From contig JANVFP010000022.1 of assembly GCA_027919835.1 (NCBI GenBank), positions 620,001-684,000 on the forward strand: a DNA stretch of 64,000 bases, given 5' to 3'. Below are positions 13,209-25,996 of the stretch, one piece after another. A program made the position numbers and the translations under genes. Below the pieces are notes generated by a model. That model had not been told where the DNA came from, did no database searches, and saw nothing but the letters and a program-made list of their open reading frames with translations. This stretch comes from Lentinula raphanica. Its lineage: Eukaryota > Basidiomycota > Agaricomycetes > Agaricales > Omphalotaceae. Within the stretch, counting starts at the first letter, position 1. Each line of letters begins with the position of its first letter.

Positions 13209-14542
13209 TCAATCTTTGGAGTTTCCGTCAAATTCCCCATACTCGTCAGTATCTACTGACGACTGCTTTCTTTTCCCTCTCCGTGTAGCAGGACCCTCAG
13301 GCGGGGAACCTTTTGAACGCCGTTTTCGTTCGGTTTCACGAATGTTAAGGCGTATGCCATATCTTGATATGAGCTTCAAACATAAAGCAGAGAAAGACGT
13401 GAATAGGGCGATTGACGGGATAGCTAGAATCAAACCTTGGTGAGCTCTGTAGATGCTCGAAGTCCAGGAAATTCCTTTGTAGAGTATACGCGAAATGTCC
13501 CGCCATAGCATTCTGCTTGTATGACCCTGTCCTCTTTCCCTTCAGCTTTTGAGAAGAGATCGAACATGCGGTAGCGTAACAGAAATTTGCCTTCGCTTTT
13601 GACAGCCAAGTCCTTCAATGGATTGGGATGAATGACGAACATGAGCAATCCTCGTATTCGATCAAACTCACCGAGAACACGAATATCAGCGTCCTGTTAC
13701 CTTCAAAATCGATGTATTGAGGCTGCACAAAGGTGGATCCAACCAGGGCGTCAGTCATCTTGGACGACTCGGTAATCGGATAACGCCCATCGACCCAGTG
13801 AACGACATCACTAGGATATGCTGTTTGTGAAGAGGATCCCGGCCGATTGGTTGAGCACGTTGAAGAAGTCAACGGAAGGTTATGAACAGAAGATCCAGGG
13901 GTATATCCAAGTGAATCATAAGACATTGGACTGGAAATGTTTGCACTGGCCGTTAAGGATCGATTCGATCTTTCATGGCCTAGTTTCCCAGTCTGTGAAC
14001 TCAAAGGCGACGTTTCAATGACAGGGAAGAGATCCACAGTACACAGCAGTCCCAGTATCTGGATTTCTCTATGATATTTGTCTGTTACAAATCTGCTAAT
14101 GTTTAATGAACCACTTACTCTGGAGTGAGTTCTCGCGCCCTTTCTGGAGCGATTTCGTCTAGGACTTCGAAAAATTTTAGAGTTACTACCGGTGGTGGAT
14201 CGAGTGGTCGTCGATCAACACGAGCGTACCTGCGAGAGCAAGTGAACCAGATAATTAGACCCAAATCCAATATATTCAAAAGAAAGGACACACATACTTT
14301 CGGCCAAGGTCAGCTTTTTGAATTTCACACAGCTCGCTACGAATGATCTTCCCAGCAAATTGGCCACGCTCAAACCGAATGGGTAACGAACATAAACCAG
14401 TTCCTGTTGGATAGACAACATCAGACATCTGCCGAGGCGCTGTGTTGGAATCCCCGGATTGTCGAGAGGGAAAATGCTGAATGGGATCACGATGTGCCCC
14501 GCCAGGATGTTGGATATGATGGGCATGAATGCCAGAGTACAT
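13209..14542 (-). CDS. Velvet-domain regulator, VelB-like
   Basis: Exons are 14542-14298, 14229-14119, 14068-13672, 13612-13436 and 13373-13209, giving 364 residues. The velvet fold is clear: PIRFERGQFAGKIIRSELCE, then KYARVDRRPLDPPPVV, LGLLCTVDLFPV, GSTFVQPQYIDFEGNRTL, VFSDLAVKSEGKFLLRY, ECYGGTFRVYSTKEFPGL and RYGIRLNIRETERKRR. About 60 Ser-rich residues interrupt the domain after VDLFPV. A long insertion at this point is a known feature of VelB, hence the VelB-like call. Velvet proteins are NF-kappaB-like fungal DNA-binding factors that form dimers and link development with secondary metabolism. The start at 14542 is the first good ATG of the open frame, but an extra 5' exon cannot be excluded. 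Confidence 0.9.
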
Positions 14543-16013
14543 GGCTGAGAGAAAAAACAGATGGTTCTTGTAAATCAGGTGAGTTTCATGAAGCGACATA
14601 AGTATTGCTCCAAGTAGCGGATAAAGTTCAGATATGAAGTTGGGATAGCAGAGAAGGTCAAGGCGAGGACCAGTCGAACGGTTTGAGCCAATCATCCGGT
14701 TTTCTGTTCCCGGAAAGAGGCGTGCAGATGAACAACCCAATTAGGAAACAGCCACCCACGAGGATGGATTTCTGAAAGCTGGAAGCCTGGAAAGCTGGTC
14801 GCCAAGTTCCGGTTCCAACTTCCAAGTGTGCGCCATGTACCAGTTTCTCTGCCTAACTATTTCTTCTATTATTTCTGTGTAGAATCTCATTTTCATACTT
14901 TTTATCTCTGAACTCAATGGGACCACAGATGACAGAACTGAGAACTCGGGTAAGAGATGGTAAGAGCTTTCTGGCAACATGGCCCAAGAATGACATGTTT
15001 ACGACAAAAGAAGAACTGCGGCAGCAAAGGAAAAAGATCCAAGAGAAAATTTTGTCCCCAAACTGGTAAGCACCATTGCATTGGCGTTCTGGTCCCTAGT
15101 GATACTTTCGATCACCCTACTCGGTTCTCAAAAACAGTTTGTGTGGAGCCACTCTCCATGACTGAACTTCAACAATTCTGTCATTGCAGATTCTACTTAC
15201 CCTCATGATTCAGTGAAAACAAGACACAGCGTCCAAGTTCAAGAGTCCAGAAACACTCCAACAAGCACCACAATGCCCACTTGAATCTGAAGTGAAGTGA
15301 TGTGGAGGTCACTAATGATCCACCCACATAATATCCTGTAAGGTTCCGAACTTCTTTGTCAAGTTTTCCATTGAAGAAGGCAGGTAAGTTAGGAATGCGG
15401 AGATTAGGATGACAGAACTCTTAGCTGGCAGATGTGAACAATGTACCGATGTTCCAGACCATTGTCAGTTGACCATCCTTTGAACAGAACCACTGACAAG
15501 TAGCTCAAAAGGACTCATGGACTATAATAAGGATCCTGGATTTGGCCGCATGCCTCAGAGATGTTCCCTTGGGACATTTCCTAATGGCAATGGAAAAATG
15601 GTTAAGTATATTCCAAAGATGAATCAACTCTGGGTGATATTCTGATTCCGCTGAGACTACTTGCTGGGGAGCCAAGAAAGCTTGTTTGACGAGCATGAAG
15701 TAATTTCGATTCGCGATAATTTGTGAGAATCAGTGTGCAACATGGGTCATTAGTAGCAGCAACTTAGCTTGGGCTTTGAAGATATGAGGTGGCTGAGGTT
15801 GAAAATAATCACTCTGAGTGATTGGTTTCATGTACACTGACAGTGTTGAAGATTTTCTATCTGGCACCCAAGTTGAAGTTATGCGCAGTCGGAGAGCAGA
15901 GCAATTGTGATTGAGGCGTGAGAACAAATCTGATACAGCCTTCACACGCGTGGGTTCGAGTATCGTCATTCCGACTGTCACGTCGAGCACGGTTTCTCTT
16001 CTTACTGTCATCA
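14543..16013. other. Divergent intergenic region between velvet and FKS1
   Basis: Only short open frames without family likeness are present. It should contain the promoters of both flanking genes and a pyrimidine-rich leader just before the FKS1 start at 16014. The length (1.5 kb) is large for this window and may reflect complex regulation of the velvet gene. No discrete element was recognised. Confidence 0.4.
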
Positions 16014-19000
16014 ATGCCCCCCAGAACTGCACGCGGCAGTCAAGAGGGCTACCCCTCCTCATCACCGCCCTCTGTTGATGCCCACCATTTGGATCCTTTC
16101 AGTCCGCCACCGCAAGGAACACATTCGCAGCAACGGTATTACGACAACGATTCCGTTGACTACAACAGAAGAGATACCTATACCTCAGATGGCAGCGGTG
16201 GACCGCTAAACGAGCAAGGATACTACGACCAAGGCACTCCCTATGACCCATATCGTAAGAATGCACATCTTGCCTTTTCTCATCAGATTTCTCATTCTGC
16301 ATGCAGCTCCGCAGGATCTTGATTCAGAAGGCGACGTTTACGGGCAACGCTATGCTCCTTCAGCAGAGTCCCTAGGGCCTCGAATGCACTCGGACATCGC
16401 TTCGACTCCCACAATTGCTGACTACTCCGGTGGAGCCCGCGACTCTTACCCAGCATGGTCCTCAGACCGTCAGATTCCTTTGTCCAAGGAAGAAATTGAA
16501 GATATCTTTTTGGATCTTACCCAAAAATTCGGCTTTCAGCGTGATTCCATGCGCAACATGGTGAGTCGAGAAATGTCTTCGTCCTACGCTGAAGTTGATC
16601 CGCTTTTCTAGTTTGACTTCCTCATGCAATTACTCGACAGCAGAGCTTCTAGGATGTCACCTAATCAGGCGTTACTCACTTTGCATGCTGATTATATCGG
16701 CGGTCACAATGCCAACTATCGCAAGTGGTACTTTGCGGCTCAGCTTGACCTCGACGACGCAATTGGTCAAGTTCAGAATCCTGGTCTTAATCGCTTGAAG
16801 TCGAAACGCGGTGGTAGTAAACGCCCGCCTCACGAAAAATCACTTGCAACCGCTTTGGAACGATGGCGGCAGGCCATGAACAACATGTCGCAATACGATC
16901 GTCTTCGTCAAATCGCACTCTACTTGCTTTGCTGGGGCGAGGCCGCTCAAGTGCGATTCGTTCCAGAATGTCTCTGCTTCATATTCAAGTGTGCCGACGA
17001 CTACTACCGATCTCCCGAATGTCAGAATCGTATCGAACCTGTTCCGGAAGGTTTGTATCTACGGGCTGTCATAAAACCGCTGTATAGATTCATTCGGGAC
17101 CAAGGATATGAAGTTCAGGATGGGAAGTTTGTGCGGAGAGAGCGGGACCACCAAGATATAATTGGATACGACGATGTGAATCAGCTTTTCTGGTACCCGG
17201 AAGGCATCGCCCGAATTGTTCTCAACGACAAAACTAGACTCGTCGATCTATCACCTTCTCAAAGGTTCATGAAGTTCGACCGCATTGACTGGAATCGTGC
17301 GTTCTTCAAGACCTACTACGAGAAACGTTCATTCGGCCATCTTCTGATCAACTTCAACCGTATTTGGGTCATTCACATCTCGCTCTTCTACTTCTACACC
17401 TCCTTCAACTCTCCCACTATCTATGACGTGAACGGTTTGTCAACTCCGGCTATGACCTGGAGCGCAGTTGCATTGGGAGGTGCTGTTGCCTCCATCATCA
17501 TGATACTTGCTACTCTTGCCGAGTTTTCTTACATTCCCACCACCTGGAACAACACTTCTCACTTGACCCGCCGACTTGTTTTCCTTTTGGTCACCCTCGG
17601 ATTAACCAGTGGACCTACCTTCTATATTGCTATCGTCGTGCACAATGGGTCTGCTGGTCAACTGGCGCTTATTCTTGGTATCGTCCAATTCTTCATTTCC
17701 GTCGTCGCCGTTCTGTTGTTTTCCATCATGCCCTCTGGTCGTATGTTTGGAGATCGCGTAGCCGGCAAGTCGCGGAAATACCTCGCTAGCCAAACATTCA
17801 CTGCGTCTTATCCATCACTGTCCAGCGGTCCTCGAGCAGCCTCGTTCATCCTGTGGATCCTCGTTTTTGGTTGCAAATTTGTAGAATCATACTTCTACCT
17901 AACCCTTTCGTTCCGAGACCCTATTCGCGTCATGGTCGGAATGAAGATTCAAGGATGTACCGATAAATACTTCGGAAATGGTCTCTGTACCAACCAGGCC
18001 GCTTTCACCTTGACCATCATGTATCTCATGGACCTTGTGCTGTTCTTCCTCGACACATTCCTTTGGTACATCATCTGGAATACGGTCATGAGTATTGGTC
18101 GGAGTTTTTTCCTGGGCTTGAGTATTTGGACTCCATGGGAGGACATATTCACCAGACTTCCAAAACGGATCTACTCCAAGCTACTCGCGAGTCAGGACAT
18201 GGAGGTCAAGTATAAACCCAAGGTGAGGTTTTGTGTTCCCTCGTTATCCACAATACCGATCTCTGTCTCAGGTCCTTGTATCGCAAATCTGGAATGCCAT
18301 CATCATCTCCATGTATCGCGAGCATCTTCTATCTATTGATCATGTCCAAAAACTTCTGTATCATCAGGTCGAGACTGGTGATGGTGGTAAGCGTAGTCTT
18401 CGGGCTCCTCCATTCTTCATTTCGCAGCGAGACAAGGGTTTCAAAGGCGAATTCTTCCCCCCCGGAAGTGAAGCTGAGCGTCGGATATCCTTCTTCGCCC
18501 AATCTTTGACTACAGAAATGCCACCCCCTTTGCCTGTGGACGCAATGCCAACCTTTACTGTGTTGACCCCTCATTACAGTGAAAAGGTAGGACATCATCG
18601 AATCACAGTCTCGAGGTACTCATTCCTGTTTTTCATAGATTCTATTCTCTCTGCGAGAGATCATTCGTGAAGAGGATAAAATGTCCCGTGTCACCGTTCT
18701 GGATTATCTCAAACAACTGCACCCTGTCGAGTGGGAGAACTTTGTCAAGGACACCAAGATCTTGGCAGAGGAATCTGCCATGTTCAATGGAACCAATCCC
18801 TTCGGTGGAGATGAGAAGGCTCAAGCGAAGGTTGATGACATCCCTTTCCATTTCATTGGTTTCAAGAGTGCTGCTCCCGAGTTCACTCTCCGCACTCGTA
18901 TCTGGGCTTCACTTCGGGCACAAACCCTGTACCGCACTGTCTCTGGCATGATGAACTACTCCAAAGCAATCAAGCTCATGTACCGTGTCGAAAATCCCGA

Positions 19001-21944
19001 AGTCGTTCAAGTCTTTGGTGGCAACACTGACAGACTTGAACGTGAACTAGAGCGTATGGCCCGTAGGAAATTCAAATTTGTGGTATCGATGCAGCGTTAT
19101 TCGAAATTCAACAAGGAAGAGCAAGAAAACGCTGAATTCTTGCTTCGTGCCTATCCGGACCTTCAAATCGCATATCTCGAAGAGGAACCGCCCAGGAAGG
19201 AAGGAGGAGATCCGCGTATATTCTCTGCACTCATCGATGGCCATAGCGAATTCATCGCGGACACCAACAGGCGTAGGCCGAAATTCAGAATCGAGCTGCC
19301 CGGAAACCCTATCCTTGGAGACGGTAAATCAGATAACCAGAATCACGCAATCATCTTCTATCGCGGCGAGTATCTGCAGCTCATCGATGCCAACCAAGAT
19401 AACTATCTAGAAGAATGCTTGAAGATCAGGAACATCCTTGGGGAGTTCGAAGAACTAGGTGTCTCGAGTCAAAGTCCCTATGCTCAATGGGGCCACAAGG
19501 ACTTCAAGACCGCCCCCGTTGCTATCGTTGGAGCCCGCGAGTACATCTTCTCCGAGAATATTGGAATCCTTGGTGATCTCGCTGCTGGGAAGGAACAAAC
19601 ATTCGGTACATTGTTTGCCAGATCTATGGCTTGGATTGGCGGAAAACTCCACTATGGTCACCCCGATTTCCTGAATGCCTTATACATGAACACTCGCGGT
19701 GGGGTTTCGAAGGCACAGAAGGGTTTGCATTTGAACGAAGATATCTACGCCGGTATGAATGCATTTGGGCGTGGAGGGCGAATCAAGCATACCGAATACT
19801 TCCAGTGCGGCAAAGGTCGCGACCTCGGCTTTGGGACCATCTTGAACTTCCAAACCAAAATCGGTACGGGTATGGGTGAACAAATGCTCAGTCGCGAGTA
19901 TTACTATCTGGGTACTCAGTTGCCTATTGACCGATTCTTGACCTTCTACTATGGTCACCCTGGGTTCCATATCAACAATATGCTGGTCATTTTATCGGTG
20001 CAAATATTTGTCGTGACAAGTGGGCATTTCTAAATATCGTTTGGAATTTTACTGACCATCCTCTGCTAGTGGTCTTCATCGGGACATTGACAAGTTCTGT
20101 CAACGTCTGTCAATATACGAGTGCTGGTCAGCTTATCGGTGGTCAGACGGGATGCTATAACCTGTTCCCTGTATTCCAATGGATTGAGCACCGTATCATT
20201 AGTATCTTCTTGGTGTTCATGATTTCGTTCTTGCCCCTGTTTCTTCAAGGTAATTTCAAGGTCACAATGCACCTGTGTATCTACTTAATCTTTCGTCTCA
20301 TCAGAACTCATCGAACGTGGTACATGGAAGGCTATCTTCCGATTGGCGAAGCAATTCGGTTCATTATCGCCTGCGTTCGAAGTGTTCTCAACTCAAATAT
20401 ACACCCATTCAATTCTCAGCAACCTGACATTTGGAGGTGCCCGATATATCGCAACAGGACGTGGGTTTGCAACAAGCAGAATCAGCTTCAATGTGCTGTA
20501 CTCGCGTTTTGCGGGGCCTAGTATCTATCTAGGGATGCGAACTCTGATCATGCTGCTTTATGTCACCCTCACGCTCTGGACTCCATGGATCATCTACTTC
20601 TGGGTGTCAATCATCGCACTCTGCGTGTCGCCCTTTTTGTTCAATCCGCATCAGTTCGTCTTCTCTGATTTTGTCATCGACTATAGGTATGGAATCCCGT
20701 CATCGAACTTCTTCGCTTCCACTAATTATCTTCATCTGCAGACAATTCCTTCGTTGGATGTCTCGGGGTAACTCGCGGTCCCACATCAATTCTTGGATTG
20801 GCTATTGTCGTTTGTCAAGGACGATGATTACAGGGTACAAGAAGAAAAAACTCGGACATCCTTCAGAAAAGCTTTCTGGTGACGTTCCTCGCGCAACCTG
20901 GAGAGCTGTCCTTTTCTCGGAAGTCATTTTCCCTATTGTGATGGCGATACTGTTCATCATCGCGTATATGTTTGTGAAGTCATTCCCTGTGAACGGCACC
21001 CAACCTCCTTCGCCATTGATCCGGATTGCTATCATATCTCTGGGACCTATCGTGTGGAACGCTGCAGTGTTGTTGACGCTATTCCTAGTCTCTCTGTTCC
21101 TTGGCCCGATGATGGACCCGTTATTCCCAATGTTTGGCTCCGTCATCGCCTTCATAGCTCATTCCCTCGGCGCGCTGGGTATGATTGGATTCTTCGAGTT
21201 TTTCGTGAGTAGCCCTTGCCCACATGCGTAACCTGTCACTCATTTCCCCACGTAGTGGTTCCTCGAACTCTGGGACGTCTCGCATGCTGTTCTTGGGCTC
21301 ATCACCATTATATCGATTCAGCGAGCAATTCACAAAGTGCTCATTGCTGTCTTCCTTTCCCGAGAATTCAAGCACGATGAGACAAATCGCGCTTGGTGGA
21401 CTGGAAGATGGTACGGTCGGGGACTTGGAGCTCACGTTATGTCCCAGCCTGCGCGTGAATTCGTAGTCAAGATCATTGAACTTTGTCTATGGAGTTCGGA
21501 TCTAATCACCGGACATGTCTTGTTGATCATGCTAACGCCTCCCGTGCTCATTCCTTACTTTGACCGTGTACATGCCACACTACTGTGTAAGTCATGTTCC
21601 TTCTATACATGGAGGACAATGTTGATGATCCCTTTCTAGTCTGGCTACGTCCTTCAAAACAGATTCGGGCACCATTATATTCCATCAAGCAGAAAAAACA
21701 ACGTCGTTGGATAGTTAGTGGATATCCTCATGTTCGCTGCCGACGAAATACTGACTTCGCATCCAGATAATCAAATATGGTGTCATCTATGTTGTTGTGG
21801 TTGTTGTGTTCATAGCGTTAATCGCCATTCGTGAGCTTTTTGTTTCTGTGATGAACGATAGTTCCACTAAACGTCCTCATCTCTATAGCTGCCATCTTCC
21901 GAACGACTCTCCACCTGAATTGTTCGCTTTGCAACAGTATTTAA
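16014..21944 (+). CDS. FKS1: Beta-1,3-glucan synthase catalytic subunit, FKS1 type
   Basis: Twelve exons (16014-16254, 16307-16560, 16612-18222, 18272-18586, 18639-20019, 20070-20249, 20305-20686, 20742-21204, 21256-21586, 21640-21713, 21767-21830, 21889-21944) join in frame to 1,783 residues, the usual length. The N-terminus is disordered. Next come the FKS1 domain ([20 protein letters not shown]), a first membrane cluster in exon 3, and the large cytosolic glucan synthase domain with [35 protein letters not shown] and [17 protein letters not shown] second membrane cluster forms the C-terminal third. The protein makes cell-wall beta-1,3-glucan from UDP-glucose at the plasma membrane and is the echinocandin target. 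The region matching hot spot 1 reads YLTLSFRDP (about residues 594-602), and that matching hot spot 2 reads QWIEHRIIS (from about 1304). Confidence 0.97.
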
Positions 21945-23443
21945 CGGATCATTATCCTTCCAACGTCTAACGACTCAATGACGATTTGATATAAGCACCT
22001 ACCTACCTCTCATAGACATTCTACTACGCGTTGTACTCCCAGCTGTTCTCTTATGCTACGTCTTGGACTTTTTGCGTAACCTCTTAGCTCACGCACTCTA
22101 TAGCCTTGCATTCTTGTGCGGACATACCTTATTGTACTGAAAGATCCAATTTACAGTAGATTTCTTTGTTCTTTTGAGCCAGCGCTAAGACGGATGGAGA
22201 ACAGAACATCGAGCAGAACACTTACTAGTTCTCAATTACCCACGGATGAGCTGTCTCGACTCTCGACTCGACTCCTTGTTCTGAATCCTGATCATGAATC
22301 ATGGTCACCGCAGAAGGCCATTATGCGAAGATCAGAGTGTCATCACGGTTTATGGCAAATGCAAAGGTGTTTTTCCGATACAACCCTCAAGTGCATGGAT
22401 GCGACACTGGAACTCGTGTCGAATTTGAATGGTTCGTTAATCGTTTCATGCGTGAATCAATCTTTGCTGATATTCTCGTTAAAGGCAGCGTGGTGCTACA
22501 CAAGGAAGGCTGTTGGACGTTTGAATGTGATTATGCTGAGCATACGCACTTTTCCTGGATCCTTGTGCTATGGTTCGGGAAATAACCGTTTACAACGGGT
22601 GCAACAATCGAATGTGATTGTTTCGAAACGGGGACAGAGAGACTCGGACAAGTGTGGTTCTATCGCGATTCGCGACCGTCGCTCGTCCGTCGCAGGATTG
22701 TCCTATGGTTCTCGGCTGGATACTCCCCGGAAGTTAAAGGGGCTCTTGAAGCACTGGAGGCCGCCTCACAAAGCCACAATTATCAAGAAATGGCATAGTA
22801 CACTCATTTATGAGCCCTCAAGTGACACCCTTCGTCGGATCGTAAGAGAAATCATCTGCTCCTAGTTCATGCTACGAATAATTCAACCCTTAGCACGCGG
22901 TGTGCCACAATACCAAAGTAGACCCAGAAGAAAGAATGACCAATATTTCTTGTGATTCATTCTTCTTCTTCTTGGTTTATTACCTGCTTCCACTCAGATC
23001 AAGCAACGGAGCCGCAACGGACCCAATGGGCAGGTGTTTCTGTCAGTCTTATTCCGTACAATTGCAACTGACAGGAGAGAAGAACTTTATCAAGTGGCTA
23101 GATCGAAATTTGGATTGCAGAGGGATGTTCCGGAACTTGTGGCTCTAGAATAATTGAGGGGAGAAAGGTTGATGTATTATGTCGTTGGGTAAGGCACCGT
23201 TGCTTCCACATCGTTTGAAAAATAGTCATGACGCAGATTGCATAGTATGAACGGCTGGCAGTTTTGGAAGAAGGGGCATGGTACGTCTATGGGTACCATA
23301 TTTGAATATCAGCGGGAGTAAGATTTAAAAGGTGGTTTCACCGAACACTCTCCTCAAGGAGTTTCATCTGCTTCTTTCTTCCCCCTCTCGACACTCGCTT
23401 GCAACGCCTCCCATCCAGCTTACTCGCACAGTTTTTTCGAGTT
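21945..23443. other. Intergenic region with an unassigned 249-codon open frame
   Basis: This lies between FKS1 and the thaumatin-like gene, and its left end must hold the FKS1 3' UTR. The only long frame runs from 22116 to 22865 on the plus strand. Its predicted protein is Arg/Ser/Leu-rich without a recognisable motif, and a second frame overlaps it at 22301-22585. Neither looks like a known family. I treat it as a doubtful gene or a decayed one. The last about 200 bases before 23444 should be the promoter of the thaumatin-like gene. Confidence 0.35.
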
Positions 23444-25477
23444 ATGAAGCTCACCGTTGCCACTGCGTCTGTTGTTTCGGCTGGGTTGGCTTCTACAGTC
23501 AACGCTGCTAGGACGTTCACCGTGAGTCTTCTGGTGCTTGACGATCTGTAGTGAACTCAACTGATCCGGGTAATCTTCGCGTTTGCTTTTTCTCTCTGGA
23601 TTTGCAGGTCTATAATGGATGTCCGTTCACAATCTGGTTAGTTGAACAATGATGTTGCTTATGTAGGTGGTGCTAACGCTTGTTTCTTTCAAGGCCTGCG
23701 GTATGTGTCACGCGTGTCGACCGCAAGAGTAAGGGGACTGAACAAACTTAACGATTTGTCTTTGAATCTTCCTTGCTCTCATTGGACTTATTCGCGATGT
23801 CCTTGCTGCGGCTCCTCACGTCAACGTCTGTTGATCTCTACACTCTCATCGTGAAACATACGCTCTACTTTAGATGTTCACTGGCGTGAACCAAGCGACG
23901 GCTTCGCCTGCTTACACAACCGGGTAAGCTAGTACTCCACTCCGATCTCATCACGGACAAGTTCTGACAAGCTTCAATTCGCTCTGGTACTTCATTGCGT
24001 TCCCTGCCTTTCGTCTTTAATCTTAATACCGGCCCCCATGGGTGTGGTGTGTATTGGCACACATGCTACTATCAAGTTGGGCAGCCGGAGCCTATACCGC
24101 CGTCAGCTTCTCTGTCCCGGACAATTGGCAAGCTGGACGGATCTGGGTATGTATTTTCATCTTCCTTTGGTGGTTTGCCTTGGGAGTAATTCAAGAAATC
24201 TAACCTTCCCCCTTCCCCCCTCCTCTCCGCTGATGTGTGGATAATCGATAGGCGCGAAGAGACTGTGATTTCAGCGTGAACCCCGGACCGAACTCGTGTC
24301 TAGACGGAGGATGCAACGGTGGTTTGGTTTGTGATCCTACGACTGGAACAGTACGTTGAGATGGTTTCTTACACTATTAATCTGGCTTGTTCAAATCTTG
24401 ACCGTGACTGTTATAGGGGGTGCCCCCTGCTTCTCTCGCGGAGTTCACTCTCTCGGGTGCAGGAGGGTTGGATTACTATGATAGTACGTGGGTTATTACC
24501 CCGAAGTCGGGCTCGGACTCGGGATGGGAGTGAATGTTTGAATCTGATGAACGTTTGTTCTATTATATAGTCTCCTTCGTTGACGGATATAACCTTCCTA
24601 TAAGGTGAGTTTAACCTTGTCTTTAATGTTCTAAAGTCAATTTATAAACCCTGCTAACCAAAACCATATAGCATCACAAACAACGTTGGCTGTCCTGCAC
24701 CTATATGTGCCGTCGACCTTGGTCCTAACTGTGAGTAGAGCTTATCTTCGTATGATGGTTTTATGCGCTGCCATTGACTCATCCGTTGGGGGGTAAATTT
24801 CAAGGCCCGGCTCCGCTTGCTGGTCCATTCGACTCGACAGGCTTCCCTGTCGGATGCAAGTCTGCTTGTGTGAGTGATTCACACTAGGATATCTATCTGG
24901 ACTCTTGAGATTCTGAGCCTTTGTTCTTGATGTTGATAGGACGCAAACCTCGATGGCGATCAACGTGAGTAGGAGTTGCTCATGATATTTTCACTGGAAT
25001 CTATCTTCCGGGACTGATCTCATTTACTAATCTCACGCACACACACACACTCTCTAACTCACCCACAGAGAACTCCCCCAACTGCTGCTCGGGCCAATAC
25101 GATACCCCACAGACGTGCCCCTCGTCTGGTGTGGAATACTATACCTATTTCAGTGCGTGGTTGGGATTCTGCTCTGAAATTTTGGTGACATGTCTAATCT
25201 CTCTATCAACTTTTTTTTGCTTCCTTCCCTTTCCTTCAATCTTTTCCTCTATCTCTCTCTATACGATCTACTTCAAAATTCGCTCGTCTGGTTTCCCTAT
25301 GATGCGATGGTACGATGGTACGATGGTGGTGGTGGTGGATATGGGGGCGAAACGACAGAGGACGCATGCCCCGATGCATACGCGTACGCATACGATGAAT
25401 CGAGCGAGAGTGCGCTGTGGACGTGTGCGGATAATAAGAACGCTGATTATACTATCACGTTCTGTCCTCCTGCTTGA
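23444..25477 (+). CDS. Secreted thaumatin-like protein (PR-5 family), 13 exons
   Basis: Exons: 23444-23521, 23608-23636, 23694-23700, 23874-23923, 24077-24146, 24252-24350, 24417-24483, 24571-24604, 24672-24730, 24805-24869, 24940-24964, 25069-25152 and 25359-25477; together 261 residues, all phases agreeing. A 21-residue signal peptide is followed by FTVYNGCPFTIWPA, then GRIWARRDCDFS, DYYDISFVDGYNLPISI, CPAPICAVDL and CPDAYAYAYDE, the landmarks of thaumatin-like proteins. About 16 cysteines suggest the usual disulphide-rich fold. Fungal members bind or cut beta-1,3-glucans, for example during fruiting-body cell-wall change. The third exon is only 7 nt, and exon 11 only 25 nt. The last intron (25153-25358, 206 nt) is unusually long and holds a T-rich tract and a short GATGGTAC repeat. 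Confidence 0.93.
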
Positions 25478-25996
25478 GGGGCTTGTTTGCCCGAACTTGA
25501 AGGAGAAATGGTGAGACGGAAACAAATGGTGAGATGGAGAGGGAATAGGAAGAGGAGGGGAAGCTTGCTGGCTTAAACTTGAAGGAATAAAGGGTTCCCC
25601 CGCCCCACTCTCTCGTGCATACACGTAGGTCATAAGCAGAAGTAAATGATAAGGCTAAAGATCTGTTGTATTTTCCTACTTGTTCTTTTGGAATCAAAAT
25701 CTGAACAATATACGTTTGTGGCGAGTGATGAATCGAACTTGTTTTTTCGGAAATGCATCTTGAGAGCAGGTCGTTCACTTTGATTGTCAAGTCAAGCACT
25801 GGGGAATTGGGACTCCAAACTTGACGATTTTGTGCCCTCTATGTAAAATTGTACAGTGTGTATGTAGTATATAAGTACATGAAACGCGACAGTGGTGACA
25901 AGAAAGCGTAATGGGGAGAGTCGGGACTACCATCTGAGGACTAAAGATCATACTATTGCCATAGAGACGTATCGATGAATCCCTATCCTTCCGTCC
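25478..25996. other. 3' intergenic region between convergent genes
   Basis: This lies between the stop codons of the thaumatin-like gene and the Ser-rich membrane protein. Open frames here are short shadows. I see no separate gene. Confidence 0.4.

Noticed and set aside
15940..15980. tRNA B-box-like GGGTTCGAGTATC
   Set aside because: No matching A-box or cloverleaf could be found around it; it lies just upstream of FKS1.
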